64,000 bases of DNA from an uncultured Rhodoblastus sp. (GCF_903903185.1 NZ_CAIUXT010000074.1:26949-90948); one strand, 5' to 3'; counted from the first letter of the stretch, positions 54,169 to 63,755 are shown. Translations and numbers: made by a program. Notes: generated from the letters alone by a model not told the origin.

Positions 54169-55770
54169 TCAGCGCAGCGTCGCCGCCAGGGCGACCGGCG
54201 TGGCCGAAAGCGTCAGACCCTTGGCGGGCGGGGTCGCGGTGGGTGCTGGCGCGCCGGCGATTTTCCGCATGGACGAACCCGCCGACGCCGTCTTGCCGGA
54301 TTGGCCCTGATGCTTTCCTTCAATCGGCTTGACAGCCGGCTTGCCCGCCGGCTTGCCCTCTTGGACCGGCTTGACGGGCGCCGCCCTGGCTTGTTGCGCG
54401 GCCGGCGCCGCCCCGACTTTCGCCGATGGGTCCGGCAGCGAGACTGAAGCGGTGGCGTCCGCATTGCGGGCCGCATCCCGAGCCGCAATCTGCGCCGGGT
54501 TCGGCTCCGCCGAGGCCGCCTGCGCCGCCCCGGCGGTCCGGACTTCCTCGGCCTGGCCTTTGCCGAAGGCGCCAATCACGGCGGCGATTTTGCTTCCTTC
54601 CGCCCGCGCGGCGGCCAGCGGCTCGGCCTCGTTGCGCGCCTTCTGCTGAACTTCGGCCTGCGGCTCCGGCGGCGCCTGGGACGGCCCCACGACCCGAGTC
54701 TGGGTCTGTGCGAGCTGAATCGCCAGCGCCGTCGAGGCATGTTGCGCCTTGGCGTTCCAGCGTGGATTGGGGTCGTCGAGCGCCAGTTCGGTCGGCGGAA
54801 CCAGCGCCTCGGGGCGGCTGACGTCGGCGATGCGATGGGCGAAGACCGGATGCTGGGCGCCATCCTGATAGACCAGCCGCACCGGAGGCGTTCCCCTGGC
54901 GACGAGTTCGGCCACGGCGGCCTCGTCGGCGCGCTCGCGCGCCGAAGCCCTCGCCTCGATTTCAGGATCTGTCTTCAGCGGCGGGCAGGCGGCTTCCGGG
55001 TCCATGCGCTGGCCATTGGCCGGCTGGGCGTCGAAGACATAATGGCGGCCGCAAACACCGACCGCGACGTCCTGTTTCGTCGCCTCGAAATGATCGTGGC
55101 CCTTCTTGAGCTCCTTCCAGAACGGCATGTTCGGATCGAGCCGGTATTTGGCGAGGTTTTTCGGGGTCAGGTGGAAGGGATAGGCCTGCATCTGGACGCC
55201 ACGCTGGCCGCCGGCGAAGGATTCGCGGGCAATCGCGTAAATTTCGGCGATCTGCGCGTCGGTCATCGAGAAACAGCCGGACGACGAGCACACGCCATGG
55301 ACCATCACCGAGCCGCCGGTGGCGCCATGGGCGCGGTCATAGGCGTTGGGATAGCCGACATTGAACGACAGGTAATAGGACGAATTTGGATTCATCATCG
55401 CCGGGGTGATGGTGTAAAATCCCTCGGGAGATTGCCGGTCGCCTTCATGGGTCTTGGGGCCAAGCTGGCCCGACCAGCGGCAGATCGGGAAGGTTTTCAG
55501 CAGAACATAGGTTCCGTCCGGACGCATTTTCCAGACTTCCAGTTCCGATTCCTTCTTGAAGGCGCGGATCAGGATGGGCGCATTGGGGGCGACGCCCCTT
55601 TCCGCCATCAGCGCCAGTGTCTCGCTCGACAGGGCCTGCATGGCGCGGCCGTCGCGCGCATCGTTGCAGCCGCCGAGTGCGCCGAGCGCGCCGAGCGCTA
55701 CGCCCGCCACCGCCGCCTTGCGCAGCCGGCCCGGGGCCAAAAGATCGCCGGAGTTGAAAAGACCGCTCAT
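54169..55770 (-). CDS. YafK-type L,D-transpeptidase lipoprotein with long C-terminal tail
   Basis: The protein has about 533 residues. The N-terminus has an Ala-rich signal and a lipobox ending in Cys35 (ALGGC), so it is probably lipid-anchored. The catalytic region has the L,D-transpeptidase-like motif H158-G-V-C-S-S-S-G-C166, and KTHEGDRQSPEGFYTI upstream. These enzymes cross-link or trim peptidoglycan. After about 330 the sequence becomes Ala/Pro/Lys/Gln-rich without domain features. The ATG at 55770 has GGAAG at a good distance; an in-frame ATG at 55776 is an alternative. Confidence 0.86.
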   Translation of the reverse strand: MSGLFNSGDLLAPGRLRKAAVAGVALGALGALGGCNDARDGRAMQALSSETLALMAERGVAPNAPILIRAFKKESELEVWKMRPDGTYVLLKTFPICRWSGQLGPKTHEGDRQSPEGFYTITPAMMNPNSSYYLSFNVGYPNAYDRAHGATGGSVMVHGVCSSSGCFSMTDAQIAEIYAIARESFAGGQRGVQMQAYPFHLTPKNLAKYRLDPNMPFWKELKKGHDHFEATKQDVAVGVCGRHYVFDAQPANGQRMDPEAACPPLKTDPEIEARASARERADEAAVAELVARGTPPVRLVYQDGAQHPVFAHRIADVSRPEALVPPTELALDDPNPRWNAKAQHASTALAIQLAQTQTRVVGPSQAPPEPQAEVQQKARNEAEPLAAARAEGSKIAAVIGAFGKGQAEEVRTAGAAQAASAEPNPAQIAARDAARNADATASVSLPDPSAKVGAAPAAQQARAAPVKPVQEGKPAGKPAVKPIEGKHQGQSGKTASAGSSMRKIAGAPAPTATPPAKGLTLSATPVALAATLR

Positions 55771-56011
55771 GATCATCTTCCGTCGAGAGGAAAGCCGCCC
55801 GAAGCGGAGCCCGGAAGTCGGGTCGATCCGGCGGCGCCTTCCGCGAGGTTTAACGCCATAAAGCTTACACCTTCCTTTATAAAGCGCCCTTACTAAACAA
55901 CGGATGATTCGCCCGCAGGGTGAAGGAAACGTTAACAATACGCAAGTCCGCATGCCTGAAGCTTGCCTTGAGACCCGCTTTGGCGCCAATCCCGGCGCCT
56001 CCCTCGGGCGA

Positions 56012-56965
56012 TCAGAGCTTGCGTCCCATGGCGAGGAATTTCTCCTCGCGCGCCGCACGCACGGCTCTGCCCGACAGGCCGTCGAAACGCCGGATCGCGG
56101 CTTCCATCGCATCGCCCACCGCGCGAATCGCGGCCTCCGGCTCGCGATGGGCGCCGCCGACCGGTTCGGCGACAATGCCATCGATAATGCCGAATTTGAG
56201 CAAATCCTGGGCGGTGATCTTCATGTTGGTCGCCGCGTCCTGCGCGCGCGAGGAATCGCGCCAGAGGATCGAGGCCGAGGCTTCGGGCGAGGCGACGGTG
56301 TAAATCGAGTTTTCGAGCATCAGCACGACATTGCAGGCCGCGATCCCGAGCGCGCCGCCCGAACCGCCCTCCCCGATCACCGTGGCGACATTGGGCGTTC
56401 CCAGCACCAGCGCCGCCTCGGTGGCGCGGGCGATGGCCTCGGCCTGGCCGCGCTCCTCGGCCTCGACGCCGGGAAAAGCCCCCGCCGTATCGACGAAGGA
56501 CAAGACCGGCAGGCCGAAACGGTCGGCCAGCTCCATGATCCGCACCGCCTTGCGATAGCCTTCCGGCTTGACCATGCCGAAATTATGCTGGAGCCTTGAG
56601 GCCGTGTCGGAGCCTTTTTCCTGGCCGAGGACCGCGACGGACTCGCCGCGAAAGCGCCCCAGCCCGCAGATAATGGCTTCGTCCTCGCCGAACTTGCGGT
56701 CGCCGGCGAGCAAAGTGAAATCCTCGATCAGCCCGGCGATGTAATCGACGCAATGCGGCCGCTGCGGATGGCGCGCGACCTGGGTCTTCTGCCAGGGGTT
56801 GAGACTGGCGTAGAGGTCGGAGAGCGCCTTGGCGGCCTTGGCCCGCAGCCGGGTCAATTCCTCGCCGATGGCCGGCGATTCCTCGCGTTCGAGCAAAGCC
56901 CGCAACTCTTCGATCCTGGCTTCCAGTTCGGCGACCGGTTTTTCGAAATCGAGATAAGAGGCCAT
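56012..56965 (-). CDS. accA: Acetyl-CoA carboxylase carboxyltransferase subunit alpha
   Basis: The 317-residue protein begins MASYLDFEKPVAELEARIEE. The carboxyltransferase core RPHCVDYIAGLIEDF, RIMELADRFGLPVLSFVDTA and GEGGSGGALGIAACN match AccA. It transfers the carboxyl group from biotin to acetyl-CoA in fatty acid synthesis. Two strong palindromes lie upstream, between it and serA. It is in the same orientation as serA and serC but about 230 bp away, so probably an independent transcription unit. Confidence 0.97.
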   Translation of the reverse strand: MASYLDFEKPVAELEARIEELRALLEREESPAIGEELTRLRAKAAKALSDLYASLNPWQKTQVARHPQRPHCVDYIAGLIEDFTLLAGDRKFGEDEAIICGLGRFRGESVAVLGQEKGSDTASRLQHNFGMVKPEGYRKAVRIMELADRFGLPVLSFVDTAGAFPGVEAEERGQAEAIARATEAALVLGTPNVATVIGEGGSGGALGIAACNVVLMLENSIYTVASPEASASILWRDSSRAQDAATNMKITAQDLLKFGIIDGIVAEPVGGAHREPEAAIRAVGDAMEAAIRRFDGLSGRAVRAAREEKFLAMGRKL

Positions 56966-57089
56966 GATCCGGTTCGGTTGGGCGCAAGCCGGGGAACCCG
57001 CCCCGAAACGGTGGCGCGCGCGGGCGGAAACTGGACATTCGCCGCCGCGAAGTCAAGTCGCGCGATCGACTTGCGGCTTTTTCCAATTC

Positions 57090-57119
57090 TCTCTAATCGC
57101 GACTCCTCGCGATTAGAGA
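57090..57119. repeat. 13-bp perfect inverted repeat upstream of accA
   Basis: TCTCTAATCGCGA, loop CTCC, TCGCGATTAGAGA. It lies 125 bp upstream of the accA start. No T-run follows on either strand, so it is not a standard terminator; an operator or RNA hairpin is possible. Confidence 0.65.
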
Positions 57120-57155
57120 ATCTCTCGCACGAGCCCGGCAGCGCATTCGCGCCTG

Positions 57156-57191
57156 GCCACGGCTCAGAGGTCATGACCTCCGAGCCGTGGC
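57156..57191. terminator. Long imperfect palindrome just after serA
   Basis: A 10-bp outer stem GCCACGGCTC / GAGCCGTGGC encloses one mismatch and a 14-base perfect palindrome GAGGTCATGACCTC. It begins two bases after the serA stop at 57193, so it could close the serA transcript. No T-run follows. Confidence 0.5.
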
Positions 57192-57192
57192 G

Positions 57193-58782
57193 TCAAGGAA
57201 ACTTCAGCGCCTTGACCTGCTTGACACCCGGCAGCCCCTGAATCCGGGCGAAAAGCGCTTCCGGCGCCTCACCGTCGATGGCCACCAGCGCAATGGCCGA
57301 ACCGCCCTGGGCATCGCGTCCGAGCGCGAAAGTCGCGATATTGACCCCCGCGTCGCCGAGCAAGCTGGCGAAACGGCCGATGAAGCCGGGCTTGTCCTCG
57401 TTCGACACATGGATCATCGCCGGCGAAAACTCCGCCTCGATCTTGATCCCCTCGACTTCGACAATGCGCGGCTTGCCATCGTTGAACACCGCGCCGGCGA
57501 CACTGCGGCGCCCGCTCTCGCCCTCGACGGTCAGCGTGATCAGCGAATCGTAATCGCCTTCGGCGGCGCGAGTCACTTCGTCGATGACGACGCCGCGCTC
57601 CTTGGCGACCACGGGCGCCGACACCACGTTCACATCCGCCAGCATCGGCCGCAGAAAGCCCGCCACCGCCGCCGCCGTCAGCGCCTTGGTCTTGAGCCCG
57701 CCGACATGGCCCTCATAGGTGATGGTCAGTTTCTTCACCCCGGCCTCGGTCAATTGCCCGACAAAGGAGCCGAGCTTTTCGGCCAGCGCGATGAAGGGTT
57801 TGAGGCGCGGCGCCTCTTCCGCCGTGATCGAGGGGAAATTCACCGCATTGGAAATCGCCCCGCGCACCAGATAGTCGGACATTTGCTCGGCGACCTGCAG
57901 CGCGACATTTTCCTGCGCCTCGTTGGTGGCGGCGCCCAGATGCGGCGTGCAGACGACATTGGGATGGCCAAACAGCGGATTGGCGGTTGCCGGCTCCTCG
58001 ACGAACACATCGAAGGCGGCGCCGGCGACCTGGCCGGAGTCGAGCGCGGCGCGCAGGGCCACTTCATCGACGAGCCCGCCGCGCGCGCAATTGACGATTC
58101 GCACGCCTTTCTTGGTTTTCGCCAGATTTTGCTCGGAGAGGATGTTTCTGGTCTGCGCCGTCATCGGCGTGTGCAAGGTGATGAAATCGGCGCGCGCCAG
58201 AAGTTCGCCAAGTTCGACCTTCTCGACGCCGATATGTTGCGCCCGTTCCAGCGACAGGAAGGGATCGAAGGCGATCACCCGCATTTTCAGGCCCAGCGCC
58301 CGCTCGGCGACGATCGCGCCAATATTGCCGCAGCCGATGATCCCGAGCGTCTTGCCGGTGATCTCGACGCCCATGAAGCGGTTTTTCTCCCATTTGCCGG
58401 CCTGGGTCGAGGCGTCGGCGGCGGGAATCTGCCGCGCCAGGGCGAACATCATGGCGATGGCGTGTTCGGCGGTGGTGATCGAATTGCCGAAAGGCGTGTT
58501 CATCACGATGACGCCGCGCGCCGTGGCGGCGGGAATATCGACATTGTCCACGCCAATGCCGGCGCGGCCGATGACTTTGAGATTTCTGGCGTTTTCGAGG
58601 ATTTTCGCGGTGACCTTGGTCGCCGAGCGAATGGCCAGCCCGTCGTAATCGCCGATGATCGCGGCGAGTTTTTCCTTGTCCTTGCCGAGCGCCGGCTGGA
58701 AATCGACCTCGACGCCGCGCTCCTTGAAAATGGCGACGGCGGCGGGCGAGAGAGCATCGGAAATGAGCACACGAGGCGCCAT
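57193..58782 (-). CDS. serA: D-3-phosphoglycerate dehydrogenase
   Basis: The 529-residue protein starts PRVLISDALSPAAVAIFKER. The NAD-binding motif GIIGCGNIGAIVAERALGL lies near 146, the catalytic Arg/Glu/His region includes NCARGGLVDE and CTPHLGAATNEA, and an ASB plus a C-terminal ACT domain (MIHVSNEDKPGFIGRFASLL) follows. It catalyses the first step of serine synthesis. serC is 133 bp upstream in the same orientation with a small repeat between them. Confidence 0.96.
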   Translation of the reverse strand: MAPRVLISDALSPAAVAIFKERGVEVDFQPALGKDKEKLAAIIGDYDGLAIRSATKVTAKILENARNLKVIGRAGIGVDNVDIPAATARGVIVMNTPFGNSITTAEHAIAMMFALARQIPAADASTQAGKWEKNRFMGVEITGKTLGIIGCGNIGAIVAERALGLKMRVIAFDPFLSLERAQHIGVEKVELGELLARADFITLHTPMTAQTRNILSEQNLAKTKKGVRIVNCARGGLVDEVALRAALDSGQVAGAAFDVFVEEPATANPLFGHPNVVCTPHLGAATNEAQENVALQVAEQMSDYLVRGAISNAVNFPSITAEEAPRLKPFIALAEKLGSFVGQLTEAGVKKLTITYEGHVGGLKTKALTAAAVAGFLRPMLADVNVVSAPVVAKERGVVIDEVTRAAEGDYDSLITLTVEGESGRRSVAGAVFNDGKPRIVEVEGIKIEAEFSPAMIHVSNEDKPGFIGRFASLLGDAGVNIATFALGRDAQGGSAIALVAIDGEAPEALFARIQGLPGVKQVKALKFP

Positions 58783-58839
58783 GAATCATTCCTTCCACAA
58801 TGAATTTAGATTTTTGCGATCCGGCGGATGCGTGACGCG

Positions 58840-58901
58840 GCGACTGGATTGCCGCGTCGCTTCGCTCCTCGCAAGGACGGGCCGGCGACCGGCAATGACG
58901 G
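58840..58901. repeat. Short REP-like palindromic element between serC and serA
   Basis: Contains GATTGCCGCGTCGCTTCGCT, CCTCGCAAGGACGG and a facing GGCAATGACGG. This motif type is widespread in Rhizobiales intergenic DNA. It is a single partial copy here. Confidence 0.5.
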
Positions 58902-58915
58902 CTTGCGCGACCGGC

Positions 58916-60085
58916 TCAGACGATCGATAGTTCGGCCTTGGCGCTGGAGAACGCCCAGTCGAGCCATTGCGTCAGCGCAGCGACATCCGCCGCCTCTACC
59001 GTCGCGCCGCACCAGATGCGCAGGCCCGGCGGCGCGTCGCGATAGGCGCCGATGTCATAGCCGGCCTTTTCCTTCTCGACCAGCGCGGCGAGCTTTTTGG
59101 CGAAAGCGGCTTGCGCCTCGGCCGTCAGCGCGACAATGGCCGGATCGACCACTTTCAGGCACACCGAAGTATTGGAGCGGATCGGTTCGGCGCGCGCGAG
59201 AAAGCCCGCCCAGGCGCTTTTGGCGACCCAGTCGGCCAATGTCTTGGCGTTGGCGTCGGCGCGGGCGATCAGCGCATCGAGCCCGCCGATGCTTTTGCCC
59301 CAATTGAGCGCGTCGATATAATCCTCGACGCAGAGCATCGACGGGGTGTTGATGGTCTCGCCTTCGAAAATGCCTTCGATCAGCTTGCCGCCCTGGGTCA
59401 GCCGGAAAATCTTCGGCAGCGGCCAGGGGGGCGCATAGGTTTGCAGGCGTTCGACCGCGCGCGGCGACAGGATCAGCACGCCATGGGCGCCCTCGCCGCC
59501 GAGCGCCTTCTGCCAGGAGAAGGTCGCGACGTCGAGTTTCGGCCAGTCGAGCCTTTGCGCAAAAGCGGCGGAAGTCGCGTCGGCGATGGTCAGACCCTTG
59601 CGGTCGGCGGGAATCCACCCCGCATTGGGAACCCGCACGCCCGAAGTGGTGCCGTTCCAGGTGAAGATGACGTCATGGTCGAAATTGACCGAGGACAGAT
59701 CGGGAATATCGCCATAGGCCGCCTTGACGACGCGCGCGTCCTTCAGTTTCAACTGCTTGACGATGTCGGTGACCCAGCCTTCGCCAAAGCTTTCCCAGGC
59801 CAGAGCTTCGACGCCGCGCGGCCCGAGCAGCGACCACATCGCCATCTCGACGGCGCCGGTGTCGGAGGCGGGCACGATGCCGATACGGTAAGTTTCGGGA
59901 ACCTGCAGGACTTCGCGGGTCAGATCGATGGCCAGCTTGAGTTTCGCCTTGCCGACCTTGGCGCGATGCGAGCGCCCGAGCGGCGCGTCTTTCAGGCCTT
60001 CGAGCGACCAACCGGGGCGCTTGGCGCAGGGTCCGGAGGAAAAATTGGGGTTTTTCGGCAATACGGCGGGTTTGGCAAGCGACAT
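58916..60085 (-). CDS. serC: Phosphoserine aminotransferase
   Basis: The 389-residue protein begins after a short leader with [20 protein letters not shown]. The PLP-lysine region is [20 protein letters not shown] with Lys in S-W-Q-K. Substrate and phosphate-binding blocks include [14 protein letters not shown] and [10 protein letters not shown]. It converts 3-phosphohydroxypyruvate to phosphoserine, the second step after serA. The ATG at 60085 has a GGAGG site 7 bases upstream; ATG 60091 is an alternative. It is the first gene of the ser pair. Confidence 0.95.
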   Translation of the reverse strand: MSLAKPAVLPKNPNFSSGPCAKRPGWSLEGLKDAPLGRSHRAKVGKAKLKLAIDLTREVLQVPETYRIGIVPASDTGAVEMAMWSLLGPRGVEALAWESFGEGWVTDIVKQLKLKDARVVKAAYGDIPDLSSVNFDHDVIFTWNGTTSGVRVPNAGWIPADRKGLTIADATSAAFAQRLDWPKLDVATFSWQKALGGEGAHGVLILSPRAVERLQTYAPPWPLPKIFRLTQGGKLIEGIFEGETINTPSMLCVEDYIDALNWGKSIGGLDALIARADANAKTLADWVAKSAWAGFLARAEPIRSNTSVCLKVVDPAIVALTAEAQAAFAKKLAALVEKEKAGYDIGAYRDAPPGLRIWCGATVEAADVAALTQWLDWAFSSAKAELSIV

Positions 60086-60219
60086 ATCCATCCTCCCAGA
60101 TGGGCGCCTCGCGTTGGGGCGAGGTATCCCGCAGCCGCGATTACGCTTGTGGCGCGGAGGCGTCAAGCGGGAGGTTGGTTGGGAGAAGTGGATGGTGAGC
60201 ACCAAAAAACCGGTTTTCG

Positions 60220-60975
60220 TTATTTCAAAGGCTCCAATTCTCTTTGCGTCGGGCCACATTGCCCACCTTCAGCCATTGCGACAGCGGCCGAAACATCGAA
60301 TTTCGCGCACCAAAACTGATTGCCTCGATCGTCTTGCCATCGGCAGACACAACAAGGTGCCTCGAAATAGTCTACTGTTGAACTGGCTTCCGGTACGTCG
60401 TTTCCGCCCTCGGGATGAAGTCTTTCGTGACACGGTTCGCACACTGCAACAAGTTCGAACAAAAACTCCTCGCAACAGTGTCGGTAGTCTAAGTGATGCA
60501 CTTGTGTTGCAGGACGTTGAAGACAGCCCTCACAAATATTATTTGCACGTTTTAAAACTCGTTGACGAACCGTCGCCCATTCAGGAGAATTAAGGTATGC
60601 TTTGTATTTTCTCCAAAACTCGTTGTCCTTAGATTTTTGGAGGTCAACGTGTTTTTGAATGACCCGCTTTCGCTCTCCGTCGCGCGCTGATCTAAAAGCG
60701 GTTTCAATTTCTTTATCTGCTGGTAGCGCATCAATCGGAGCATTTGCGCGAGCGATGGCCATTCCGAACATTTCGCCGCAATGCAAGCATTGGCGACGGA
60801 AATGTTGCGCTCCACCGGCATCCTTTGTGCTACGAATTACCGAGTTTTCGTGCCCACACAGAAATTGTGTGTCCAACGTTTGTAGATCATTGTCGAGCTC
60901 TTTAGTCGGAAAAAGCCGAAATTCTTTACCCGTCGTTTGGTCGATTACGTCCACGGAGCTTTCCTTTGAAGTCAA
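60220..60975 (-). CDS. HNH-type zinc-finger protein, possibly a nuclease
   Basis: The 251-residue protein has a first possible zinc site (Cys40, His42, Cys63, Cys66) and a central HNH-like module. The module reads NNICEGC with Cys148 and Cys151, QVHHLDYRH with His160-His161, and [12 protein letters not shown] with Cys179, Cys182 and His183. The pattern C-x-x-C / H-H / C-x-x-C-H fits HNH endonucleases. The gene and its upstream region are clearly richer in A+T than the flanks, which points to acquisition. It lies alone, after serC and before a minimal nucleotidyltransferase gene in the same orientation. Confidence 0.75.
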   Translation of the reverse strand: MTSKESSVDVIDQTTGKEFRLFPTKELDNDLQTLDTQFLCGHENSVIRSTKDAGGAQHFRRQCLHCGEMFGMAIARANAPIDALPADKEIETAFRSARDGERKRVIQKHVDLQKSKDNEFWRKYKAYLNSPEWATVRQRVLKRANNICEGCLQRPATQVHHLDYRHCCEEFLFELVAVCEPCHERLHPEGGNDVPEASSTVDYFEAPCCVCRWQDDRGNQFWCAKFDVSAAVAMAEGGQCGPTQRELEPLK

Positions 60976-61060
60976 TTTGAGTTTAACAAATAGACGGCGA
61001 ACTTCGCTCGCAGCCCCCAGCGCATTTCAGCGATAATAATAGCAAAGGATCTGGCGCCCA

Positions 61061-61354
61061 TCAAAACACCTGCACGGCCGAGGCTTCAATGGCGGGGCGC
61101 AGGATTTTATGCAGGCTGTCGCGGGTCATGATGTCGGTCTTGCGCCCAAGAATATGCGCGGCGAAGTCCTTCACGTCCATAAGTTCGAATAAACCGAACT
61201 TGCCCTTGGCATAATCGAAAAACAGATCCACATCGGACTCGACTTCGGCTTCGTCGCGCGCCGTCGAGCCGAACAGAAAGAGATGCGCGACGCCAAGCCG
61301 TTTCAGATCGGCCTCGTGTTGCTGCAAGCGGCTGATGGCTTCTTCGCGCTTCAT
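61061..61354 (-). CDS. Minimal nucleotidyltransferase (MNT/MntA-like)
   Basis: The 97-residue protein has the family motif LFLFGSTARDEA with Gly29-Ser30 and the acidic pair of the metal site (SDVDLFF, Asp41 and Asp43). The whole protein is one nucleotidyltransferase domain. Such proteins usually pair with a HEPN partner as a toxin-antitoxin module, but no HEPN gene is adjacent: the HNH gene starts 86 bp downstream and a flavoprotein gene lies upstream. It may be an orphan, or it may act on a distant partner. Confidence 0.82.
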   Translation of the reverse strand: MKREEAISRLQQHEADLKRLGVAHLFLFGSTARDEAEVESDVDLFFDYAKGKFGLFELMDVKDFAAHILGRKTDIMTRDSLHKILRPAIEASAVQVF

Positions 61355-61385
61355 AGGCGCAGCTTAACAAATAACGCCGCCCGGC

Positions 61386-62678
61386 TCAAAGCTTGGCAAA
61401 AGTCTTGCGGTCGGCTTCGCCCTCCCTCTCGCCGAAGGCGCCAAAGGGATCGTCCGTCTCCAGCGCCCATTTCGCGGCGGAAAACCCCGCCACGCGTCCC
61501 GTGGCGAGACATGCGGTCAGCAGATAGCCGCCGGTCGGGGCTTCCCAGTCGAGCATTTCGCCGGCCAGAAACAGGCCCGGACGCGACCTGGCCATCAGAT
61601 GTTCGTCCAGAACCTCGAACAGGACGCCGCCCGCCGTCGAAATGGCGCGCTCCAGCCCACCGACGCCGGCGATTTTCAGCGGGACCGCCTTGATCAGCGC
61701 GGCGAGAGCCGCCGTCTCGCCCGGCAGGGGGCCGCTCTCGCGCAGCAGCGCGATGGCGACGGGGCTCAGGCCCAGAATCTTGCGCAGATAATTGGCGAGG
61801 CTGGCCTTGCCGCGCGGCCGCGACAGGCGCTTCGAAATCTCGTCCAAAGTGAAATCGGGCCGCAGATCGACGCGCAAAACCGCTTCCTCGCCCGCCGCCA
61901 GGGCGTCGCGGATCGCGCCCGACAGCGCATAGACCGCGCCGCCTTCGAGACCGCGCCTTGTCGCCACCGCCTCGCCCTTGGCCGACAGCGCGCCAAAATG
62001 CAAAGCGATATTTTTGAGCGGCGCGCCTTGGAATTTTTCGACGAAAAACCCCGACCAATCGACCAGAACCCCGCAATTAGCTGGGCGCTGCGGGCTGGAC
62101 TCCAGCCCGACCCGAGCGAGCGGCGCGACCCAGCCGCCATCGGCGCCGAGGCGCGGCCAGGAGGCGCCGCCGAGCGCCAGCACCGTCGCATCGGCCCTGA
62201 CCTCAACTGGCCCCTCCGGCGTCGCGAACAAAACCGCATCGCCCGCAAAGCCCTGAAATTCATGGCGCAGCCGGATTTGAACGCCCAACGACCCCAGCCG
62301 CCGCAGCCAGGCGCGCAGCAAAGGCGACGCTTTCAGCGCACGCGGAAAAACCCGGCCGCTGGAGCCGACGAAGACCTCCTGCCCCAGCCCCGCGCACCAT
62401 TGCCGCAGCTGCTCCGGCCCAAAAACCTCGAGCAAAGGCCGCAGCCGCGCCCTCGCCGCGCCGTAACGCGCGCAAAAGGCCTCGAAATTTTCGCCATGGG
62501 TGAGATTGAGGCCGCCGCGTCCGGCCATCAGCAATTTGCGCGCGGGGCTGGCCATGCGCTCGTAAATCGTCACGCTGAGGCCGGCTTCGGCCAAAACCTC
62601 GGCGGCCATCAGACCGGCGGGACCGGCGCCGATTACCGCGGCGGTCCTATGCTTTTGTTCAGTCTGGTTTTTATCCAT
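61386..62678 (-). CDS. TIGR03862 (HI0933-like) flavoprotein
   Basis: The 430-residue FAD protein has the dinucleotide-binding motif GAGPAG at 17-22, then ASPARKLLMAGRGGLNLTHG, the family signature of HI0933/BaiN-like flavoproteins. A central GGASWPRLGADGGW motif and the C-terminal FLAGEMLDWEAPTGGYLLTA also match. The reaction is unknown. It is divergent from the pseudouridine synthase gene, with 44 bp between starts. Confidence 0.9.
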   Translation of the reverse strand: MDKNQTEQKHRTAAVIGAGPAGLMAAEVLAEAGLSVTIYERMASPARKLLMAGRGGLNLTHGENFEAFCARYGAARARLRPLLEVFGPEQLRQWCAGLGQEVFVGSSGRVFPRALKASPLLRAWLRRLGSLGVQIRLRHEFQGFAGDAVLFATPEGPVEVRADATVLALGGASWPRLGADGGWVAPLARVGLESSPQRPANCGVLVDWSGFFVEKFQGAPLKNIALHFGALSAKGEAVATRRGLEGGAVYALSGAIRDALAAGEEAVLRVDLRPDFTLDEISKRLSRPRGKASLANYLRKILGLSPVAIALLRESGPLPGETAALAALIKAVPLKIAGVGGLERAISTAGGVLFEVLDEHLMARSRPGLFLAGEMLDWEAPTGGYLLTACLATGRVAGFSAAKWALETDDPFGAFGEREGEADRKTFAKL

Positions 62679-62722
62679 CCACAGGGTTTACCTATTTTTG
62701 CCGCGCCGTGCTATCACGCCGC

Positions 62723-63733
62723 ATGACGACAAGAATCGAAATTCAGGTCGAGGAGGCCGGCGTCGGCCAGAGGCTCGACCAGTTTCTGACCGCCCAGCCG
62801 GAAATCGCCGCCGAAAATCTCTCGCGCACCCGCATACAGGCGCTGATCGAGGCCGGGCAGGTGCTGCTTGACGGCGCGCCCGCCGCGCAGACGAAGACCA
62901 GATTACGCGCCGGCCAGCGCATTGTCGTCGATGTGCCCGACGCTGCGCCCGCCCAGCCGAAAGGCGAGACGATCCCGCTGAATATCGTGTTCGAGGACGA
63001 TTTTCTGGTCGTTCTCGACAAGCCGGCGGGCCTCGTCGTCCATCCGGGCGCCGGCCACGAGACCGGAACCCTCGTCAACGCCCTGATCGCCCACTGCGGC
63101 GACAGTCTTTCGGGAATTGGCGGCGTCAAAAGGCCGGGCATCGTCCATCGGCTCGACAAGGATACGTCCGGCCTGCTGGTCGTCGCCAAGACCGACGCCG
63201 CCCATCAGGGGCTGTCGAAACTCTTCGCCGATCATGGCCGCAAATTGTCGCTGACCCGCGAATATCTGGCGCTGGTCTGGGGCGCGCCGGACCGCGCGGC
63301 CGGGACCATCGACGCGCCGCTGGGCCGCCACAACATCCAGCGCGAAAAAATGGCGGTGGTGCCTCAGGAGCGGGGGCGCGAGGCGATCACCCACTGGCGC
63401 CTGCTGGAAAGCTTCGGCGCCGACCGCGACAAAAAACCCGTCGCCAGCCTGATCGCCTGCCAGCTGGAGACCGGGCGCACCCATCAGATTCGCGTGCATT
63501 TCGCCCACAAGGGCCATCCGCTGCTCGGCGACCGGGTCTATGGCGGCGGTTTCAAGACCAAGACCGGGCAATTGCCGCAAGCCGCGCAAGACGCATTGAA
63601 GGCGCTGAACCGGCAGGCCCTGCACGCCCGCGCGCTCGGCTTCGACCATCCGGCGACGGGCGAGGAATTGCTGTTCGAGAGCGAGCCGTCGGCGGATTTC
63701 GCGCGACTGGTCGAGGCTTTGCGCGCCGGCTAG
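62723..63733 (+). CDS. RluA-family 23S rRNA pseudouridine synthase
   Basis: The 336-residue protein has an N-terminal S4 RNA-binding domain (AGVGQRLDQFLTAQ, then SRTRIQALIEAGQVLLDG). The catalytic motif HRLDKDTSGLLVVAK carries Asp145. The later ETGRTHQIRVHFAHKGHPLL block is typical of the RluA/RluD family. It isomerises uridines in 23S rRNA; RluD is the likely equivalent but RluA/C members are close. The ATG at 62723 begins the S4 domain. Confidence 0.92.
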   Translation: MTTRIEIQVEEAGVGQRLDQFLTAQPEIAAENLSRTRIQALIEAGQVLLDGAPAAQTKTRLRAGQRIVVDVPDAAPAQPKGETIPLNIVFEDDFLVVLDKPAGLVVHPGAGHETGTLVNALIAHCGDSLSGIGGVKRPGIVHRLDKDTSGLLVVAKTDAAHQGLSKLFADHGRKLSLTREYLALVWGAPDRAAGTIDAPLGRHNIQREKMAVVPQERGREAITHWRLLESFGADRDKKPVASLIACQLETGRTHQIRVHFAHKGHPLLGDRVYGGGFKTKTGQLPQAAQDALKALNRQALHARALGFDHPATGEELLFESEPSADFARLVEALRAG

Positions 63734-63755
63734 CCGCTGCTGAAAACTCCCTGGA

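Noticed and set aside
57187..58803. A plus-strand open frame of about 538 codons opposite serA
   Set aside because: Antisense to a complete serA with NAD and ACT motifs; no ribosome site or recognisable domain.
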